A DNA stretch of 38,600 bases from Bacteroides sp. (GTDB lineage Bacteria > Bacteroidota > Bacteroidia > Bacteroidales > Muribaculaceae), in NCBI GenBank assembly GCA_014802535.1, contig JAAVCC010000007.1, positions 28,798 through 67,397 on the forward strand, read 5' to 3'. The position numbers were made by a program, and so were the translations under genes. Below, in pieces: positions 34,391 to 38,600 of the stretch (position 1 is its first letter; each line of letters begins with the position of its first letter). The notes under the pieces are model-generated. The model saw only the letters and a list, made by a program, of their open reading frames with translations. It made no database searches and was not told the DNA's origin.

Positions 34391-36018
34391 TTGATTTTGA
34401 TTTGATTGAAGAAAACCGCAACCGTAACGCCAAGTTTGAATCTGATTATGACCCGATTAGCGGCGTCGGATGTTGCGGACCGAGAGTTGAACTACCCCCG
34501 GGCAAATTTGGTAATGAGCGTGTCTGCGTACCACAGGAGATGGTTGATGACCCTGAATTTAAATCGGTTGCCGATGATGATAGCCGGGTTAAACTGCGAT
34601 GTCGCCACGACTTTGAATACTGGGCGGCTAAATGTGCCAAAATCAAGGATAAAACAACGGGGCGCATCGTTCCGTTCCGATTAAACGAGCCCCAACGCCG
34701 CGTGCTTGGCGAGATGGAGCAGATGAGACTTGAGCGGCGCCCGATAAGGCTGATAATGCTCAAAGCCCGTCAATGGGGCGGCTCGACGTTGGTTCAGCTC
34801 TATATGGCTTGGCATCAGACAACCCGCCGTCAAAACTGGCATTCGCTCATTTGTGCCCACGTCAAAGACACAGCTTCGACAATCCGCGGCATGTACACTC
34901 GTCTGCTGAACAGCTATCCCAAAGAATATTGGGAGTCGGCAACCGGTGAAGCTCCCGAATTTAAACCGTTTGAAGGTTCGCGAAATGTCCGTACGATTAC
35001 CGGACGCGGTTGCACCGTCACTGTCGGCAGTTCTGAAAATCAAGAGGCGGTTCGCGGAGCCGATTATGCGATGGCTCATTTGTCAGAGGTCGCCTTCTGG
35101 TGTGACACGCCGTCATCCTCACCCGAGGGCTTTATACGTGCGGTTTGCGGAGCCATCAACTCACTGCCCGATACGCTGATAGTGCTCGAAAGCACCGCCA
35201 ACGGTGTCGGCAATTATTTTCACCGCGAGTGGCTGCGATCGGTCAACGGCGACAGTGACAAATTGGCAGTGTTTGTGCCGTGGTACGAAATACCGATATA
35301 TCGTGCTGCGGTCGAGGGAGATGCCGCTGCGTTTTATGAGTCGTTCGATGAGTATGAACGCATGCTCTGGGGATTGGGCTGCTCGTTGGAACAAATCAGT
35401 TGGTATCGCCGAAAGTTGAAAGAATACCCCGACCGAGCCATGATGCAGGCTGAATATCCGACAACGGCAGTCGAGGCGTTTGCCAATTCTGATGCCAACG
35501 TGTTCAGTGCCGAGAAAATCGAACTGCTACGTCCCGGATGTCGTCAGCCGACGGCGGTCGGTGAGGTAATGGGCGATGCCGCCTCGGGCAAATATGCATT
35601 GCAAAACATCCGGTTTGTCGATGACCCGAAAGGGCGGCTGAAAGTGTGGCAAATGCCCGATGACAAAAGCAGCTCTATCACTGACCGATATGTCGTCACG
35701 GTCGATATTGGCGGGCGGTCACGGTCAAGCGACTACTCAGTGATTGCGGTGCTTGACCGAGCGCCGATGATGGTCGGTGAACGTCCTGAAATCGTCGCTC
35801 AATGGCGTGGTCATGACGATCATGACATAATCGCATGGAAGAGTGCATCTATCGCTCGATGGTATCATAATGCGCTGTTGGTGGTCGAGAGCAACACTCT
35901 TGAAACCGACAACATTGGCGGTGACCCGTCACTGCTGATTTTGAACGACATATCGCGCCACTACCGCAACCTCTATACCCGCCAAACGTTTGATGGCGTC
36001 ACACGGTCGGTGAAATAA
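34387..36018 (+). CDS. Phage large terminase subunit, cut by an in-frame TAA
   Basis: TerL is the DNA-packaging motor and headful nuclease. The 543-residue frame has a terminase-type Walker A, KARQWGGST (126-134), a Walker B with Glu234 (YAMAHLSEVAFW), and the coupling motif ESTANG (268-273). The RNase H-like nuclease domain begins with VVTVDIGG (Asp440) and VVESN (Glu501). It stops at TAA 36016-36018 before the last catalytic acid. The same frame continues directly with GFHTNRATKTLAV and YHDDIVMTRAI up to a second TAA at 36282, so the complete protein would be about 631 residues. The ATPase part is intact; the nuclease is not unless the stop is read through. Confidence 0.88.
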   Translation: MIDFDLIEENRNRNAKFESDYDPISGVGCCGPRVELPPGKFGNERVCVPQEMVDDPEFKSVADDDSRVKLRCRHDFEYWAAKCAKIKDKTTGRIVPFRLNEPQRRVLGEMEQMRLERRPIRLIMLKARQWGGSTLVQLYMAWHQTTRRQNWHSLICAHVKDTASTIRGMYTRLLNSYPKEYWESATGEAPEFKPFEGSRNVRTITGRGCTVTVGSSENQEAVRGADYAMAHLSEVAFWCDTPSSSPEGFIRAVCGAINSLPDTLIVLESTANGVGNYFHREWLRSVNGDSDKLAVFVPWYEIPIYRAAVEGDAAAFYESFDEYERMLWGLGCSLEQISWYRRKLKEYPDRAMMQAEYPTTAVEAFANSDANVFSAEKIELLRPGCRQPTAVGEVMGDAASGKYALQNIRFVDDPKGRLKVWQMPDDKSSSITDRYVVTVDIGGRSRSSDYSVIAVLDRAPMMVGERPEIVAQWRGHDDHDIIAWKSASIARWYHNALLVVESNTLETDNIGGDPSLLILNDISRHYRNLYTRQTFDGVTRSVK

Positions 36019-36282
36019 GGATTCCACACCAACCGTGCTACCAAGACATTGGCGGTCAGCCGATTGATAGCTCTGGTTCGCGAAACCGGATATGTAGAGC
36101 GCGACAGTGATGCTCTCGATGAGATGATGGTATTCCGAAAAATCGGTGGTGGTTTTGGTGCCGCCGACGGCTATCACGACGACATCGTCATGACTCGTGC
36201 CATCGGGCTCCTCATCGTCACCGATATGCCTCAGCCCACTGCCGATGACCTCAGCTACTTCAGCTCAATACAAAACACCTAA
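36019..36282 (+). pseudogene. Severed C-terminal nuclease end of the large terminase
   Basis: These 87 codons continue the terminase frame directly after the TAA at 36016-36018. They encode GFHTNRATKTLAVSRLIALV, then ALDEMMVFRK and GYHDDIVMTRAIGLLIV. The HDDIVM segment supplies the last conserved Asp of TerL nucleases. A TTG at 36049 could start a 77-residue fragment, but this would not be a functional domain. The most economical explanation is a single nonsense mutation, for example of a Tyr codon; a sequencing error or programmed readthrough cannot be excluded. Confidence 0.75.
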
Positions 36283-36293
36283 TGCCGTCACGT

Positions 36294-36383
36294 CAGGAGA
36301 ACAAAGGTGGAAGTTGTTTTTGACAGGAGAACAGGAGAACAAAGGAGAAGTTGTTTTTGACAGGAGAACAGGAGAACAAAGGG
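36294..36383. repeat. 37-bp tandem repeat
   Basis: Two near-identical 37-bp units lie at 36310-36346 and 36347-36383, each beginning GAAGTTGTTTTTGACAGG and ending in ACAAAGG plus one base. A partial copy precedes them from 36294. Each unit contains AGGAGAAC twice. A diverged relative occurs at about 36653-36690. There are no unique spacers, so this is not a CRISPR array. Confidence 0.85.
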
Positions 36384-36412
36384 GGAGGGGTAATTCCTCG
36401 AAGAGGATATAC

Positions 36413-36813
36413 CATGTTTAACCCCGCCATCGCACCATCAGTGCGTTGGTGGGGATGCGAACAGACCTCCCCTCCATGACATCCTCGGAGAGGATGAATC
36501 TCGCTGATATATGTTCATCCTCTCCGAGGATGCAGACTGTGTGAACTTTCGTCTTGCCCTACCAACGAGCCTTAATCGGCTCGATGGTAGGGTTTAACAT
36601 GGTTGATGGTCTCCGACCATCCTCTCCCACTATGGAATTGGGGGGCGTACGGGGAAGTGTTTTTTGACAAGAGAACAGGAGAATAGGAGGAATTCCCCCC
36701 TCTCGTCCACCTGTCGAAATTCAATAATATATTGATTAGCAGAGATGTACGGTTCGTACATCCACGATTCCGCAGGATGAGGATGGTCGGAGACCATCAA
36801 TCATGTTTAACCC
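36413..36813. repeat. Cluster of REP-like hairpins with CATGTTTAACCC boxes
   Basis: This non-coding stretch holds six hairpins. They are 36422-36454 (CCCCGCCA...TGGTGGGG with inner CGCAC/GTGCG), 36480-36532 (perfect 19-bp arms, 15-nt loop), 36557-36592 (CCCTACCA and CGAGCC arms, perfect), 36605-36621 and 36782-36798 (GATGGTC/GACCATC with a 3-nt loop, opposite orientations), and 36744-36762 (GATGTACG/CGTACATC). The box CATGTTTAACCC or its complement flanks several. The segments 36591-36626 and 36777-36813 form a long inverted pair with few mismatches. The layout resembles REP/BIME repeats or a MITE; no transposase is present nearby. I see no gene in 36283-36935. Confidence 0.75.
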
Positions 36814-36856
36814 TGCTGCTCATCGTCGAAGATGATGAACTCACCCCCACCCCTAC

Positions 36857-36894
36857 AAAAAAAAGGATGGATCCGGGAGATCCATCCTTTTTTT
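36857..36894 (-). terminator. Bidirectional terminator after the surface-protein gene
   Basis: A 9-bp perfect stem (GGATGGATC / GATCCATCC, 36865-36873 and 36879-36887) is flanked by eight A on the left and seven T on the right, so it can work on both strands. It lies about 40 nt downstream of the minus-strand stop at 36936. Confidence 0.92.
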
Positions 36895-36935
36895 ATTATA
36901 GAGAGTTGATTTTATGATACTTATAATGATACACC

Positions 36936-38600
36936 TTAATTCGGATTTAAAGAAGGGTCATACACGAGTCGGATCGGGAGGGCGTCACCACCACCACCGT
37001 TACCTGTAACTAATACCACACTCTCCGGGGCACCATTAAAGTTAAGGTCGAAGTAGTTCATGTCCCAACCGGCATACGAGGTGCCACCGTCTTGAGTAGT
37101 TTTATTAATCCAGTAGATAGCACCGGGCGAATATAACATATTCATAGCAATCGGTCTCAAAGCATTAGTATCACCAGACAAATTATACGGAACCGAACTA
37201 TATCTCATAATACCTCGTTCAGCATCAGAATTTATATTCTGAATGGTACGTCGACCCATACCCATAGTACCAACCGGGAAGAAGATGTGATTTGCTTCGT
37301 TGGGGTCGGGGTCATAACATATAAATCCACGTACACCATAAGGTGATGAAAGTGTTGAATTGTCTCCGTCTATAAAACCGAATGCATCGGCGGTAGTAGT
37401 ACCGGGTGCTGTAGCCCCGTCGCCATAAAGGACTCCGATGCCAAAGTCACCTTCAATCAATGTTTGATAATCCGCAAGGGTCGGTACACGATATACTCGT
37501 GTAGTTCCATCCTTTGTAACCCTAAATTTGGCAAACTCCCAACTTTGGGTTGTCATTCCGCTAATACTGCTCCATGTTCGCGGAGCAAGACCGCCGTTAA
37601 AAGTGAAATTATTATTACCCGGAGCAGCAAGAGCACCAAAAAACGCAGGAGCTCTCGAAATGTTTGCAATCGAAATACTTCCGTTATAAGCACCACGTTT
37701 AAACATCGCTCCAAATGCAAGAGGATTGGTTGTCAAAATAGCACCCACCTCTCCGGGCCACGAAGTACCAAAACCGGTATTTGAACCACAACTAAAGACG
37801 TTGTACGAACTCCAATACGGACCATTTTCGACAAGCTGCATAGGTTCGTTATAACCTTGTCGCACATATATTTGATGAACGGCCGAATTACCGTGATATT
37901 TAACCTCAATAATAGCGCATCTACTCTCGTTAGACGGAATCGTGCCGGCAAAGCTGATTTGGAACGAAATATTTGAACCGCCACCACCGGTTACAGTTGT
38001 ACCGCCGCCCGACGAGCCACCACGGGAAACAAGAGAAATGAAGTTACTTTCATTACCCTGGGTAATCGTAGCGGTCCAATCGCCTCGAGATTCCAACGGC
38101 GTAAATGTTGAACGTGCTGTACCTGTACGCTCATAAAGAGTGACATTAAAAGGCTTGGGAGTACCGTGATCAATGGGATCTTCGTGAGCACGCCATACAG
38201 CTTTGGGGTTTACAATACGTCGAGCCTGAAGAACGGAGACGTCTTTACGCGCTTCGCCTACATAATTATGGAACTGAGCAGTAAAACGAACGACAGCCTT
38301 ACGGTTATACTCTTCATAGGGGTTGTTACCGGTAAACGCCGAAATTCCACACATAGTTTTAGGCTGGGTCCAGAGACGCAGAGTGATGGTGGTATAAATA
38401 TCGTCGCCCTCATATTTTTTTTCTACAAAATAGGCATTACGACAAAGCTCAGGATTGACAGTGCTGGTAGCATCATCGTCGTGGTGCCATCCGGGAGTCA
38501 TATCGGTAAAGACACGCTTGCGCAAGTCGGTAGAATTGGACGAACCCTCCTCACCACCAAATTCGGCAGCCTGTTTACCAAAATAGTAATTACGGAAAGC
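36936..38600 (-). CDS. Fimbrial-tip-like surface protein (DUF4906-like with FISUMP-like C-terminus), partial
   Basis: The frame is open through the right edge, so the N-terminus (signal or lipobox) is missing; 554 codons are in view. The first 150 residues in view contain FTAQFHNYVGEARKDVSVLQ and ARRIVNPKAVWRA, phrases I associate with DUF4906 proteins of Bacteroidetes fimbrial operons. A Gly/Ser linker follows (RGGSSGGGTTVTGGGGSN). The C-terminal half carries VYRVPTLADYQTLIEG and FFPVGTMGMGRR, resembling FISUMP or lectin-like domains at pilus tips. It is rich in Asn, Gly and Tyr, typical of surface proteins. An apparent start (TTG) at 38525 is only an internal codon. Adhesion is the likely role, by family analogy. 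Confidence 0.65.
   Translation of the reverse strand, partial: AFRNYYFGKQAAEFGGEEGSSNSTDLRKRVFTDMTPGWHHDDDATSTVNPELCRNAYFVEKKYEGDDIYTTITLRLWTQPKTMCGISAFTGNNPYEEYNRKAVVRFTAQFHNYVGEARKDVSVLQARRIVNPKAVWRAHEDPIDHGTPKPFNVTLYERTGTARSTFTPLESRGDWTATITQGNESNFISLVSRGGSSGGGTTVTGGGGSNISFQISFAGTIPSNESRCAIIEVKYHGNSAVHQIYVRQGYNEPMQLVENGPYWSSYNVFSCGSNTGFGTSWPGEVGAILTTNPLAFGAMFKRGAYNGSISIANISRAPAFFGALAAPGNNNFTFNGGLAPRTWSSISGMTTQSWEFAKFRVTKDGTTRVYRVPTLADYQTLIEGDFGIGVLYGDGATAPGTTTADAFGFIDGDNSTLSSPYGVRGFICYDPDPNEANHIFFPVGTMGMGRRTIQNINSDAERGIMRYSSVPYNLSGDTNALRPIAMNMLYSPGAIYWINKTTQDGGTSYAGWDMNYFDLNFNGAPESVVLVTGNGGGGDALPIRLVYDPSLNPN

Noticed and set aside
36049-36282. Separate small gene starting at TTG 36049
   Set aside because: It is the direct in-frame continuation of the terminase nuclease domain and makes no sense as an independent protein.
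36294-36383. CRISPR array
   Set aside because: The 37-bp units are contiguous tandem repeats without unique spacers and no cas genes are present.

Overview
The window reads as chromosomal DNA of a Bacteroidales bacterium, with a gene repertoire that fits gut Muribaculaceae or Bacteroidaceae. Promoters have the Bacteroidetes form (-33 TTTG, 18-21 nt spacer, -7 TAnnTTTG) and lie close to most starts; I see no strong Shine-Dalgarno sites. The proteins include a Bacteroidetes-type PpiD, a TonB-receptor-like barrel protein, a 7TM-HDIG phosphodiesterase, class I fumarase and a fimbrial-tip-like surface protein. No tRNA, rRNA, CRISPR array or insertion sequence was seen.

Layout. 1-5393 (minus): a TolC / HlyD / ABC-2 permease / ABC-2 permease export operon, cut by the left edge, with a long structured leader. 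5719-6741 (minus): a secreted protein of unknown function. 6827-8983 (minus): a phage-type block with a holin, an amidase fused in frame to a spanin-like lipoprotein, and an S24-peptidase repressor with palindromic operators and its own terminator. 9129-15825 (minus): PpiD-like chaperone, metK behind a SAM-II-like riboswitch/attenuator, and a large outer-membrane barrel protein. 16087-19687 (plus): rubrerythrin, thiol peroxidase, a DUF4332 protein, a DUF1846 protein and a TSCPD protein. 19707-24762 (minus): S1/P1 nuclease, GH9 glycosidase, cytidylate-kinase-like protein and DnaX in one tight run. 24931-30864 (minus): bifunctional Rel, PgpH-type HD phosphodiesterase and class I fumarase. 31074-36282 (plus): a second phage-type block with a small motif-duplicated protein, an unknown protein, an 805-residue virion-like protein and a large terminase broken by one in-frame TAA. 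36283-36935: non-coding, with 37-bp tandem repeats and REP-like hairpins. 36936-38600 (minus): fimbrial-tip-like surface protein, cut by the right edge.

The most interesting point is that the two phage-type blocks lie about 22 kb apart, separated by housekeeping genes, in opposite orientation, and with no portal, capsid or tail genes in view. The repressor promoter and the terminase-block promoter share a motif (TTGG, then ATATACCA) at the same place relative to -33, and a related GGTA-N3-TACC site lies just upstream of the lysis promoter. This suggests one SOS-type repressor controlling dispersed lysis and packaging genes, as in gene transfer agents or a split domesticated prophage. The broken terminase and the absence of capsid genes mean that simple prophage decay is also possible.
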